Shown here: positions 26,195 to 33,957 of the stretch, in pieces
How the letters are laid out: each line of letters starts with the position of its first letter
Numbering within the stretch: the first letter of the stretch is position 1
NCBI GenBank assembly: GCA_964509545.1
Contig: CAZDXQ010000001.1
Coordinates: 434,001 to 498,000 of the forward strand
Direction of reading: 5' to 3'
DNA length: 64,000 bases
Source: JADJWR01 sp964509545
GTDB lineage: Bacteria > Pseudomonadota > Gammaproteobacteria > Burkholderiales > Burkholderiaceae_F
The notes under the pieces: generated by a model
What the model saw: only the letters and a program-made list of their open reading frames with translations
What the model was told of the DNA's origin: nothing
Databases searched by the model: none
Made by a program: the position numbers and the translations under genes

Positions 26195-26926
26195 TCAGGC
26201 CGCTGCATGGTTGTGTGCGTCAAGCTCGGCGACGATCGCCGTTGCCAGCTGCCGGTCGAGATCGGCGGGCGCCGCCGCGGCATGCGCCTCGGACCAGGCC
26301 CGCGCCATGCTGGTCAAGGCTTCGGCGCGGTAGCGCTGCCGGCTCGCTGCCGCGGCTTCGAAGCGGTTGGCGACCTCGGTCAGCGCGTCGGGCTCGGCGC
26401 TGACGATGACCACCGCGTGCGCCAGCACCGCCTGCCGGCCGTCGATGCGCCGCCACGCCTGCGCGGTGCCGGCGATCTTGCGGCCGCCGGCAGCGAGGTT
26501 GAAACGGCCGTCGCAGAACGAGCCTTCGACGGCCTGCGCCGAGGCCTCGACCGAAAGCCGCGCCAGCGCGCCGCTGAGCAGGCCGCAGAAGGCGCGGTAG
26601 ATCGCGTGCGGGTCGATCGTCGCCACTGGCGCCGCACGCCAGACGAGGCTCAGGTTCAGCAGGCCGGGGCCGAGCGGCACCAGGCCGCCGCCGGAGCCGC
26701 GCACCTGCACCGGCCAGCCGGCACCGGCCGCATCGGCGCAGGCCCGCGCCCAGCCGGGCAGCCGCGCATAGCTGCGCGGCACAACCAGCATCGGCATGGC
26801 CTGCCACAGGTGCGCCGCGGCGCGGCCGGTTTCGGCAGCGCGCGCCAACCACGCGCCTTCCTGCGTGATGCCATCGGCCAGCGGCGCCTCGTGCCGCACG
26901 ATGTCGCCAAAGGACGGCAGCGCCAT
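26195..26926 (-). CDS. Lipoate-protein ligase A family protein
   Basis: A 243-residue protein of the biotin/lipoate ligase fold (BPL_LplA_LipB). Recognisable parts are VQVRGSGGGLVPLGPGLLNLSL, matching the RRGSGGGAVYHG-type lipoyl-binding loop with some change, and FNLAAGGRKIAGTAQAWRR, matching the catalytic-lysine motif GxKIxGxAQ. It would transfer lipoate or octanoate to the lipoyl domain of a dehydrogenase E2. It lies downstream of acoC, which encodes a lipoyl-bearing subunit, on the same strand 185 bases away, so it probably serves that enzyme. Confidence 0.8.
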   Translation of the reverse strand: MALPSFGDIVRHEAPLADGITQEGAWLARAAETGRAAAHLWQAMPMLVVPRSYARLPGWARACADAAGAGWPVQVRGSGGGLVPLGPGLLNLSLVWRAAPVATIDPHAIYRAFCGLLSGALARLSVEASAQAVEGSFCDGRFNLAAGGRKIAGTAQAWRRIDGRQAVLAHAVVIVSAEPDALTEVANRFEAAAASRQRYRAEALTSMARAWSEAHAAAAPADLDRQLATAIVAELDAHNHAAA

Positions 26927-27027
26927 CTCACGCCGCGACGTGATGCGATGAAACGCCGCGGCTCCGCGTTAGTCCCACGCAGGCGCAAATCCAGCGTCCC
27001 TTGCCGCGCACGACCCCGGGTCCCGCT

Positions 27028-27050
27028 CCCGGCCTTCGCGGGGACAAGCG
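27028..27050. repeat. Solitary REP-like palindromic unit
   Basis: The stretch CCCGGCCTTCGCGGGGACAA between acoC and the lipoate ligase-like gene shares a twelve-base core, CCCGGCCTTCGC, with both arms of the inverted element at 42663-42729. It looks like a single copy of the same repeat family, placed in an intergenic gap. Confidence 0.45.
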
Positions 27051-27110
27051 TGGCGACGACGACAATCGCGCAGCGGCCGGTTCGACCTTCATCGTCGCTG
27101 GGCTTGTTCG

Positions 27111-28229
27111 CTAAGCGGCAGCCGCGATATGCCGCTTCAGCAGCGCGTTGACCTCGCTCGCTTTCTCCATCATCGCCATGTGGCCCGCGCCGTCGAGCAC
27201 CTGCACCTCCGTCCCCGGCGGCGCGTTGCCGGCGTGGCTGCTCGGGATGACGCGGTCGTCCCGGCCCCAGATCAGCAGCACCGGCTTGCCCGCTCGCGCC
27301 AGTTCGAGGCCCGGTTGCTCGGCCTGACGGCCGCCCGGGAAAAGGCTCGCCGCCAGCGTCGCCAGCACTTCGCCGACGCCGTCGATGCGCTTGTACTTCA
27401 GCAGGTCGTCGATCAGTTGCCGGCTGACCAGCTCAGCGTTGGCGAACAGCAGTTCGACCACGGGCTTCAGTTCGCGCCGCGAGGCCGCGGCGACGAAGCC
27501 GTCGATGTAGGCGGCGTTGATCTCGACGCCGAACCCGGCGCTGTTGACCAGCGCCAGCGTCCTGACCCTTTGCGGCTGATCGAGCGCCAGTCTGGCGGCG
27601 ATCGCACCGCCCAGCGAATGCCCGACCGCGTGCACCTGCGCCACGCCGATCGCGTCGAGAAAACGCGCGACGCAGCCGGCGAGATCGCGCAGCGTCGCGC
27701 CCGGCAGCCGCGGCGTCGACTGGCCGTGCCCGGGCAGGTCGAGCGCGATCACCGGCGCGGCCTCGGCCAGCGCATCGAGGTTGAACATCCAGTTGTCGAG
27801 GTCGCCGCCGAAGCCGTGCAGCAGCAGCGCCGGTAAGCCGTCGGCCGGCCCGCGCCGCGCATAACGCAGGCGCAGGCCGTCGACCTCGACGAAACTGTAG
27901 GCGGGCGCGGCTTCCTCCTCGCCGGCATCCGCCGCCGGCACCACGTAGCCGGCGATGTAGGCATCGATCTGCGCGTCGCTGACCGATTCGTCGGCGAGCA
28001 CACCGAGCAAGGCCTTGACCGGCAGGGTCTCGCCTTCCCGAGCCACCTTGCGGCGCAGGAAACCGGCATCGGCAGCCTCCACCGCATTGGAGATCTTGTC
28101 GGTCTCGACGTCGATGATCGGCGTGCCGACGTCGATCCGCGCCCCTTCGCGGACCCGCCACGCCGTGATCGTGCCCTCCCGCATCTCCAGGCCCCATTTC
28201 GGCATGACGATCGGGACGATGCCGCTCAT
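27111..28229 (-). CDS. acoC: Acetoin dehydrogenase E2: lipoyl domain fused to alpha/beta hydrolase
   Basis: A 372-residue protein. The N-terminal lipoyl domain (about residues 5-80) carries the attachment lysine in VETDKISNAVEA. A short linker and an E3-binding-like segment near DAQIDAYIAG follow. The rest is an alpha/beta hydrolase with ALLLHGFGGD and the nucleophile elbow GHSLGGA, catalytic Asp near WGRDDRV and His in GAGHMAMME. This fusion is characteristic of AcoC, the acetyltransferase of acetoin dehydrogenase, rather than of pyruvate dehydrogenase E2. It is coupled through ATGA to the mini-ORF after acoB. Confidence 0.88.
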   Translation of the reverse strand: MSGIVPIVMPKWGLEMREGTITAWRVREGARIDVGTPIIDVETDKISNAVEAADAGFLRRKVAREGETLPVKALLGVLADESVSDAQIDAYIAGYVVPAADAGEEEAAPAYSFVEVDGLRLRYARRGPADGLPALLLHGFGGDLDNWMFNLDALAEAAPVIALDLPGHGQSTPRLPGATLRDLAGCVARFLDAIGVAQVHAVGHSLGGAIAARLALDQPQRVRTLALVNSAGFGVEINAAYIDGFVAAASRRELKPVVELLFANAELVSRQLIDDLLKYKRIDGVGEVLATLAASLFPGGRQAEQPGLELARAGKPVLLIWGRDDRVIPSSHAGNAPPGTEVQVLDGAGHMAMMEKASEVNALLKRHIAAAA

Positions 28230-28348
28230 GGTGTTCGCTTCCGGCTGTGCACGAACGATTCGCGCCCGGGGCGGCCCGGCGCGTTGATCGGGCTTTCTTC
28301 TCGCTGGCGCTCGAAGGCTTCGCGCTTGGGGCGGCCCGGCGCGCTCAT
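28226..28348 (-). other. Bridging mini-ORF of 40 codons between acoB and acoC
   Basis: A short basic frame starts as TGATG, sharing its A with the acoB stop, and ends as ATGA over the acoC start. It contains an internal duplication, SAPGRPKREAF then NAPGRPGRESF. The exact overlap at both ends suggests that it is translated as a coupling link, or that a repeat unit inserted here while keeping a frame. A shorter relative lies before capA (19208-19285). No homologous function is known to me. Confidence 0.45.
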
Positions 28349-29364
28349 CAGTGCCTGCCTTTCGCCATCGCGCGTTTGACCGCCGCGGCGATCTTCTCCG
28401 CCGTCGGGATGTACAGGTCCTCGAGCACCGGCGAAAACGGCACCGGCGTATGCGGCGCGGTGACCATCTCGATCGGCCCCTTCAGCGCGGCGAACGCCTG
28501 CTGCGCCACCTGCGCCGAAACGTCGGCGGCGATGCTGCAGCGGGGATTGGCCTCGTCGACGCAGACCAGATGGCCGGTCTTCTCCACGCTTTCGAGCACG
28601 GTGTCGAGATCCAGCGGGCTCAGCGTGCGCAGGTCGATCACCTCGCACTCGACGCCGCCTTTGGCCAGTTCCTTCGCCGCATCGAGCGAGCGGTGCACCA
28701 TCATGCCGTAGGTGACGATGGTGGCGTGTTTGCCATCGCGCACGATGTTCGCCTCGCCGAGCGGGATGGCGTAGCTCGCCTCCGGCACGTCGCCTTCGAT
28801 GCCGTACAGGTTCTTGTGCTCGCAGAAGATCACCGGATCGTTGTCGCGGATCGACTGGATCAGCAGCCCCTTGGTGTCGTACGGCGTGCTCGGGCAGACG
28901 ACTTTCAGCCCGGGGATGTGCGTGAACAGCGGCGTCAGCATCTGGCTGTGCTGGGCGGCGGCACGGAAGCCCGCGCCGACCATGGCGCGGATCACCACCG
29001 GCGTTTGCGCCTTGCCGCCGAACATGTACTTGAACTTCGCCGCCTGGTTGAAGATCTGGTCGAAGCACACGCCCATGAAGTCGATGAACATCAGTTCGGC
29101 CACCGGACGCAGGCCGCAGGTGGCCGCGCCGATCGCCGCGCCGATGTAGGCCGACTCCGACAGCGGCGTGTCGAGCAGCCGGTCGCCGTGCTTGGCATAA
29201 AGGCCCTTGGTCACGCCGAGCACGCCACCCCAGGCGTCGCGCTCGCCGTCGCCGCCGGCCCCGCCGACGATGTCCTCGCCCATCACGATCACCGTCGGAT
29301 CCCGCGTCATCTCCTGGTCCAGGGCCTCGTTGATGGCCTGCTTCATCGTGATCTTGCGTGCCAT
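28348..29364 (-). CDS. acoB: Acetoin dehydrogenase E1 beta subunit
   Basis: A 338-residue transketolase-like pyrimidine-binding and C-terminal domain protein. Conserved stretches include MARKITMKQAINEALDQEM, VMGEDIVGGAGGDG, DTPLSESAYIGAAIGAA, SQMLTPLFTHIPGLKVVCP and VECEVIDLRTLSPLDLDTV. With AcoA it forms the thiamine-diphosphate-dependent E1 that cleaves acetoin to acetaldehyde and an acetyl unit. Residues are those of the E1 beta of acetoin/2-oxoacid dehydrogenases; the acoX and acoC neighbours make acetoin the likely substrate. It follows acoA by 15 bases. Confidence 0.9.
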   Translation of the reverse strand: MARKITMKQAINEALDQEMTRDPTVIVMGEDIVGGAGGDGERDAWGGVLGVTKGLYAKHGDRLLDTPLSESAYIGAAIGAATCGLRPVAELMFIDFMGVCFDQIFNQAAKFKYMFGGKAQTPVVIRAMVGAGFRAAAQHSQMLTPLFTHIPGLKVVCPSTPYDTKGLLIQSIRDNDPVIFCEHKNLYGIEGDVPEASYAIPLGEANIVRDGKHATIVTYGMMVHRSLDAAKELAKGGVECEVIDLRTLSPLDLDTVLESVEKTGHLVCVDEANPRCSIAADVSAQVAQQAFAALKGPIEMVTAPHTPVPFSPVLEDLYIPTAEKIAAAVKRAMAKGRH

Positions 29365-29379
29365 GTCCGTTCTCCCCGT

Positions 29380-30363
29380 TCAGTACGAGACGTAGACGTC
29401 GGTCATCAGGTCTTCGGCCGTCGGCAGCGGAGCCGCCTTCGCCTCGGCCACCGCGCGGTCGATCAGCTGCCGCACCTCCTCGTCGATCGGCTTCAGGTCG
29501 CTGGCGCTGATCACGCCGGCGCCGGTCGCCGCGGCGACGAACTTCTTGATGCAGTCCTTGTTGCTGCGGATGTCGTCGATCTCGCCGGCGCCGCGATAGG
29601 TCTGCGCGTCGCCCTCGAAGTGGCCGAAGAAACGCACCATCTTGCATTCGAGCAGCGCCGGCCCGCCGCCCTTGCGCGCGCGGTCGATGATCTCGCCAGC
29701 GGCCTCGTAGACGGCGAAGAAATCGGTGCCGTCGACGGTGACGCCCGGCAGGCCGAAGCCGGCGGCGCGATCGACGTAGGAGTCGACCGCCACGCCGTAG
29801 TCGCGCGAGGTGCTCTCGGCGTAGCCGTTGTTCTCGACGACGAAAATGGCCGGCAGGTTCCACACCGCGGCAAGGTTCAGGCTTTCCAGGAACGTGCCCT
29901 GGTTGCTGGCGCCGTCGCCGACGAAGCTCACCGCCACGTCGCCGCTGCCGCGCACCTTGGCCGCGAGCGCCGCGCCGCACACCAGCGGCGCGCCGGCGCC
30001 GAGGATGCCGTTGGCACCCATCATGCCTTTCGACAGGTCGGCGATGTGCATCGAGCCGCCCTTGCCGTGGCAGGATCCGCCCTTCCTGCCGTAGATCTCC
30101 TTCATCATCTCGACCACGTCGACACCCTTGGCGATGCAGTGCCCGTGGCCGCGGTGCGTCGAGGCGATCCGGTCGCCGTCCTTCAGGTGCATCATGATCC
30201 CGGTGCCCGCCGCTTCCTCGCCGGCGTACAGGTGCACGAAGCCGGGAATGTCGCCGCGGCCGAAGTCGACGTGCAGCCGCTCCTCGAAGGCGCGGATCGT
30301 CAGCATCGTGCGGTAGGCGCGCAGCAGTTCTTCCCTGGACAGATGTAACGGGTTGTCCGCCAT
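29380..30363 (-). CDS. acoA: Acetoin dehydrogenase E1 alpha subunit
   Basis: A 327-residue E1 alpha. The thiamine diphosphate motif is GDGASNQGTFLESLNLA, ending in VENNGYA. Other family motifs are TIRAFEERLHVDFGRG, GFVHLYAGEEAAGTGI, TRGHGHCIAKG-like (here THRGHGHCIAKG) and GKGGSMHIAD. It pairs with AcoB. The ATG at 30363 lies just after a GAGGAGG ribosome binding site. It is 14 bases downstream of acoX, in the usual acoXABC order. Confidence 0.9.
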   Translation of the reverse strand: MADNPLHLSREELLRAYRTMLTIRAFEERLHVDFGRGDIPGFVHLYAGEEAAGTGIMMHLKDGDRIASTHRGHGHCIAKGVDVVEMMKEIYGRKGGSCHGKGGSMHIADLSKGMMGANGILGAGAPLVCGAALAAKVRGSGDVAVSFVGDGASNQGTFLESLNLAAVWNLPAIFVVENNGYAESTSRDYGVAVDSYVDRAAGFGLPGVTVDGTDFFAVYEAAGEIIDRARKGGGPALLECKMVRFFGHFEGDAQTYRGAGEIDDIRSNKDCIKKFVAAATGAGVISASDLKPIDEEVRQLIDRAVAEAKAAPLPTAEDLMTDVYVSY

Positions 30364-30377
30364 CGGGTGTCTCCTCC

Positions 30378-31430
30378 TCAGTGTGGGTGGGCGAAAGACC
30401 GAAGCAGCCCGTCGCGCACGGCAACGGCCATGCAGTGGGCCACGTTCAGGGTGAAGAAGGCGTTCTCGCGCAGCGTCATGCGCACGCGCTGGCCGGGCTT
30501 GAACGGCAGTTCGCGCTCGCCGTCGAGGGCGACGGTGCCGGCCTCGCATTCGGCGGTCATCGGTTCGTTGGCCCGCATGCGCTGCCAGCCGGCGACCGGC
30601 ACCGGACGCAACATGCCGGGGGCGATCGGCACCGTCAGCCGCAGCGCTGCCGGCCGGCCGTTCGAGGCGATCTGCACCGCAAGGCCGCCCCGATCCTGGC
30701 GCCCCACCGGCTGCAGCAGGCCGCCGATGGCCGACAGGCCGATCGCCTGCGGATCGGCGAAGGCGAAGTAGGCGGCGTCGAGCGCCTCCGGCTTCCACAG
30801 CGCGCGCGCGCCGATGCTGCGCTCGTGGCTGATCACCGCATCGACGATGGCGATGTCGCGCCGCAGGAGGCCTTGGCCGCCTTCGATCTCGACCTCGATC
30901 AGCTTGTTCGGCAGCAGCGCGTCGTCGCGGCCGATGCGCCCGCTGGCGTGCAGGCCGACGGCGACGCCGGTGATCGTCGGCTCGCGCATCTCGGGAAAGG
31001 CATTGTTGGTGCCGGTCGACATGCCGGCGATCGGCACGTTCGAGCCGCCGCCGACCAGTTCGCGCACCACCGCGCGGTGCGTGCCGTCGCCGCCGAGCAC
31101 GACGATCGCGCCAACGCCGGCGCGCTGCAGCAGCCGCGTCGCGGCGAAGGTGTCCTCGACCGTGGATTCGGGCTCCATGTCGAGGAACTCGATCGCCGGC
31201 AGCGACGCATCGCCGCGCCGGATATGCCGTTCGAGCAGCGCGCGGATGCCGCCGCGGTCAGGCATCACCAGCGCCCGCCGCACGCCGCAGGCCGCGGCAG
31301 CAGCGAGCAGGCGCACCAGGATGTTGGCGCGATCGGTGACCTGCAGGTTGCCGGCGTTGGCCACGACGCGGCGGATGTCGCGCGCCGACGCCGGGTTGGC
31401 GATCACGCCGATGCTATGGGTCGCGCGCAC
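30378..31430 (-). CDS. acoX: AcoX-like ATP-NAD kinase family protein of the acetoin operon
   Basis: A 350-residue protein with the GGDGTHR motif (VVLGGDGTHRAVV) of the ATP-NAD/diacylglycerol kinase fold and a conserved SIGVIANPASARDIRRVV start. Proteins with this layout are found as AcoX, the first gene of acetoin dehydrogenase operons; their precise role is not settled. It is the first gene of the cluster here. The region upstream (31431-31585) should hold the promoter; a sigma-54 promoter with proper GG/GC spacing, expected for AcoR-regulated aco operons, was looked for and not found, and no acoR is in the window. Confidence 0.85.
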   Translation of the reverse strand: MRATHSIGVIANPASARDIRRVVANAGNLQVTDRANILVRLLAAAAACGVRRALVMPDRGGIRALLERHIRRGDASLPAIEFLDMEPESTVEDTFAATRLLQRAGVGAIVVLGGDGTHRAVVRELVGGGSNVPIAGMSTGTNNAFPEMREPTITGVAVGLHASGRIGRDDALLPNKLIEVEIEGGQGLLRRDIAIVDAVISHERSIGARALWKPEALDAAYFAFADPQAIGLSAIGGLLQPVGRQDRGGLAVQIASNGRPAALRLTVPIAPGMLRPVPVAGWQRMRANEPMTAECEAGTVALDGERELPFKPGQRVRMTLRENAFFTLNVAHCMAVAVRDGLLRSFAHPH

Positions 31431-31585
31431 GTCGCTGGATCCTTCGGAGCGTGTCAGATGCGCTGCGCTCGGTCGCCGATTCGGCGGCCTGCGTCTCCCC
31501 GTGCAACAGAACCGGCCTGCCCTGGCCCCGAGCTTTCTCTTCTTCGGGCCAGTCTATGCGTCGGCGCCGACGCCATGCACAGCCG

Positions 31586-32692
31586 TCACGTGAATTGGCG
31601 TTCGTCGGCGTTGATGCAGCGCGAGAGGCGCGATGCGCTCACCCCTGCCACACCGCGTAGCCCTTTTCCTGCAGTTCGTCGGCGAGGTCCTGTTCCATCT
31701 GCCGCGCCGCCGCATACGGCATCGGGTTGAAGCATTCGTACAGTATTGGCCAGGCGCGCGCCGATGCAGGACTCGACCAGCCGGCCCCAGAGTTCGCCGT
31801 CAGCGCGGACCTCGGCGAGTGCGAGGCCGCTCGGCGCGGTCATCAGCGCGGTGTTGAGCACCTGCAGCTTCGGGCTCGAAGCGCGGCTGCGCGCCGTATC
31901 GCCGGCGAACTTGTGCAGGCCGGTGACCATTCCGGCGGCGGCCAGCAACTCGAGATCATGCGCCAGCGTGGTCGTGTTGCCGGCGTCCTGCAGCTGACCG
32001 AGCATCTTCGTGTACGACAGCACCTGTCCCGAGTAACGGCATGCGAGATCGAACACCCGCCGCAGCAGCGCCGGCTTGTCGATGCGCGTCAGCAGAAGCA
32101 CATCGCGCGAGATCGACGTTTCCGCCAGCGCATCGAGAACGTACCGCGCCCAGCGCGCGGGTTCGCCAATGAGCGGCGCCGCGCCCGGATAGCCGCCGAA
32201 AAAGACGTATTTGTCGAGCGACCAGCCGAAGGCTGCACGCATCTCTGCCAGCGACCAGTGCGGCAGATGCAATAGTTCGAAGCGGCCGGCAAGGCTTTCC
32301 GTGAGGCCACGGGCAATCAGCAGCGGCGCCGAGCCCAGCAGCACCACCTTCAGCGGCAGGCCGCGCCGGGTGTCTTCGTCCCACAAGCGCTTGTGTGTCT
32401 CCGACCAGCCGGGAATCTTCTGGATCTCGTCGAGTACCAGCACTGCACCAGCGCGGCCGGCATCGGCGCTCGCAAGCCGCGCCGCTTCCCACTGCTGGGC
32501 GATCCACTCGGCGCCGCGCAGAGCCGGCTCGTCGGCGCTGGCGAAGACCTGCGACAGCCGAGACGAAGCCACCACCTGCTGCACGAGCGTCGTCTTGCCG
32601 ACCTGACGCGGCCCGGCGACGACAGGCATGACTCGGCGCGGCTCGGCGAGGCGGCCCGCCAGCGCCTTCGCCTGCGGACGTTGAAACGGCAT
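31586..32692 (-). CDS. AAA+ ATPase with DUF4143, 3' truncated
   Basis: A frame of 368 residues. The ATPase part has Walker A VAGPRQVGKTTLVQQ and Walker B AVLVLDEIQKIPGW, and the DUF4143 region follows (YSGQVLSYTKMLGQLQDAGN to GRLVESCIGARLANT). In intact members the DUF4143 continues with a YWR/EVDFV nuclease-like segment; here that part is absent. After ANT the frame runs through about 50 residues of non-homologous sequence to 31586, because it has been joined to another coding remnant in a different frame (31639-31740). The ATPase half looks intact. ATG at 32692 begins the conserved MPFQRPQAKAL. It is likely non-functional for its original nuclease-like role. Confidence 0.75.
   Translation of the reverse strand: MPFQRPQAKALAGRLAEPRRVMPVVAGPRQVGKTTLVQQVVASSRLSQVFASADEPALRGAEWIAQQWEAARLASADAGRAGAVLVLDEIQKIPGWSETHKRLWDEDTRRGLPLKVVLLGSAPLLIARGLTESLAGRFELLHLPHWSLAEMRAAFGWSLDKYVFFGGYPGAAPLIGEPARWARYVLDALAETSISRDVLLLTRIDKPALLRRVFDLACRYSGQVLSYTKMLGQLQDAGNTTTLAHDLELLAAAGMVTGLHKFAGDTARSRASSPKLQVLNTALMTAPSGLALAEVRADGELWGRLVESCIGARLANTVRMLQPDAVCGGAADGTGPRRRTAGKGLRGVAGVSASRLSRCINADERQFT
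31639..31740 (-). pseudogene. 3' remnant of an unknown coding sequence joined to the ATPase gene
   Basis: Shifted one base relative to the ATPase frame, the minus strand reads YECFNPMPYAAARQMEQDLA, then DELQEKGYAVWQG and a stop. It has typical coding codon use and a sensible protein end, but no start. I do not recognise the family. It appears to be the 3' end of a different gene fused at the point where the ATPase loses homology. Confidence 0.4.
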
Positions 32693-32701
32693 CGACAACT
32701 T

Positions 32702-32739
32702 ACTCAATACGTTGCGCACTTTTACGCAGTGCATTGAGT
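32702..32739. promoter_or_regulatory. Inverted repeat upstream of the ATPase gene
   Basis: ACTCAAT (32702-32708) is mirrored by ATTGAGT (32733-32739), inside a stretch with noticeably lower GC than the surroundings, just upstream of the ATPase start at 32692. It is a candidate operator or promoter element for that gene. Confidence 0.35.
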
Positions 32740-32777
32740 GCGGCATGCGCTGCGCGGTCGCGCCGCCCGAGGCGGCC

Positions 32778-33683
32778 TCAACCCGCATCGAGCCGCAGCG
32801 GTGCCGGCGCCGTCTGAAAGCCGGCCGTGCCGATGCGCTCGTACTCGGCAATGACCTGCGCGCCGAACAGCAGCAGCGTCGAGCCGAGTTCCAGGCTGAG
32901 CAGGACGATGATCGCGGTGGTCAGCGAGCCGTACACCGCGCCGATCTGCGACAGCGTGGCGAAGTACCACACGAGCAGATGGCGCGTCAGCTCCCACAGC
33001 ACGGTGGCGGTCAGTGCGCCGAGCAGCGCATGCGACAGCCGCAGGCGCCCCACCGGCATCACCATGTAGACGGAGGTGATGACGAAGACCTCGCCGGCCA
33101 CGCCGAGCAGGTACAGCAGCACGCCCGAGACGCCGCCCAGCGACCACTCGCGGCCGAGGAATTCGACCTGCTCTCGGCCCATGGCCTGCAGGCTGCCCGC
33201 CACCAGCGTCACCAGCAGCAGGCCGAGCCCGAGCGACAGGATGTAGCAGTACGGAATCACGGCCGACACCAGGAAGTGCCGCCGCCGGATGGCCACGCGG
33301 TGGTGAAAGATCACCGACATCGCGTTCTCGAGCACGGTGAAGGCGAGCGAGCTGAAGAACAGCATCGTCGCCAGCAGCAGCCAGCCGAGCACCTCGCGAT
33401 GCTCGAGCGCGTTGCCCAGTTCGTGGACGATGACCGCCGACTGCCCCGGCACAAGCCATTCGAGATAGCGGCCGAGCGTCTGCAGCAGCACCGCCGGCTC
33501 GACCACGTGCGACAGCGCGATCGCGGTGAGGATCAGCAGCGGCACGATCGACAGCAGCGCGTAATAGGCGACGGCGCCCGCCAGCAGCAGCCCCTGGTTG
33601 GCACGGAAGCCCTGCAGCGCCCGCAGCGCGAAGGCGCCGGGGTGCTCGAGGACGTAGCGGGTCTGGGGTCCGGGCAGGGGCAT
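32778..33683 (-). CDS. YihY/BrkB family inner-membrane protein
   Basis: A 301-residue membrane protein with six hydrophobic helices, starting with ANQGLLLAGAVAYYALLSIVP, which is the family's N-terminal signature, and later GSLTTAIIVLLSLELGSTLLL with the conserved YGSL. Formerly called ribonuclease BN or virulence factor BrkB, members are now seen as membrane proteins of unknown transport function. It sits upstream of the ATPase on the same strand but with a 85-base low-GC gap, so probably separate units. Confidence 0.85.
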   Translation of the reverse strand: MPLPGPQTRYVLEHPGAFALRALQGFRANQGLLLAGAVAYYALLSIVPLLILTAIALSHVVEPAVLLQTLGRYLEWLVPGQSAVIVHELGNALEHREVLGWLLLATMLFFSSLAFTVLENAMSVIFHHRVAIRRRHFLVSAVIPYCYILSLGLGLLLVTLVAGSLQAMGREQVEFLGREWSLGGVSGVLLYLLGVAGEVFVITSVYMVMPVGRLRLSHALLGALTATVLWELTRHLLVWYFATLSQIGAVYGSLTTAIIVLLSLELGSTLLLFGAQVIAEYERIGTAGFQTAPAPLRLDAG

Positions 33684-33957
33684 CTTCGGCAGGCGGTCCC
33701 GGCGTGGTCACTCACCTTCGCGCACGCCGCGGCCGGCGGTCGCGCGCGCTCGCTTGGCGGTACGCGGTTCGGCGACACAGCCGCGCCGCAGTCCCGACGG
33801 CGCACGCGGCGCGCCGCAACTCCACCTTTTGCTTTGTCTATACGTCGCCGCGCCGGGACGAGGTTGACGCACGTCAGCGGTGCGCGCGAGGCGACGCCTA
33901 CGATCGTTTGCACGTGATGCGGCGGCCCCGGGGACCCGCCGCGGGAGATGGCCAGCG

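Noticed and set aside
28351..30348. Plus-strand open frame of about 665 codons opposite acoB and acoA
   Set aside because: Antisense to strongly conserved E1 subunits; no motif.
31431..31585. Possible sigma-54 promoter upstream of acoX
   Set aside because: The best GG/GC pair found near GGCCGG and TTGC has eleven bases between instead of ten, and no enhancer-binding regulator is nearby.
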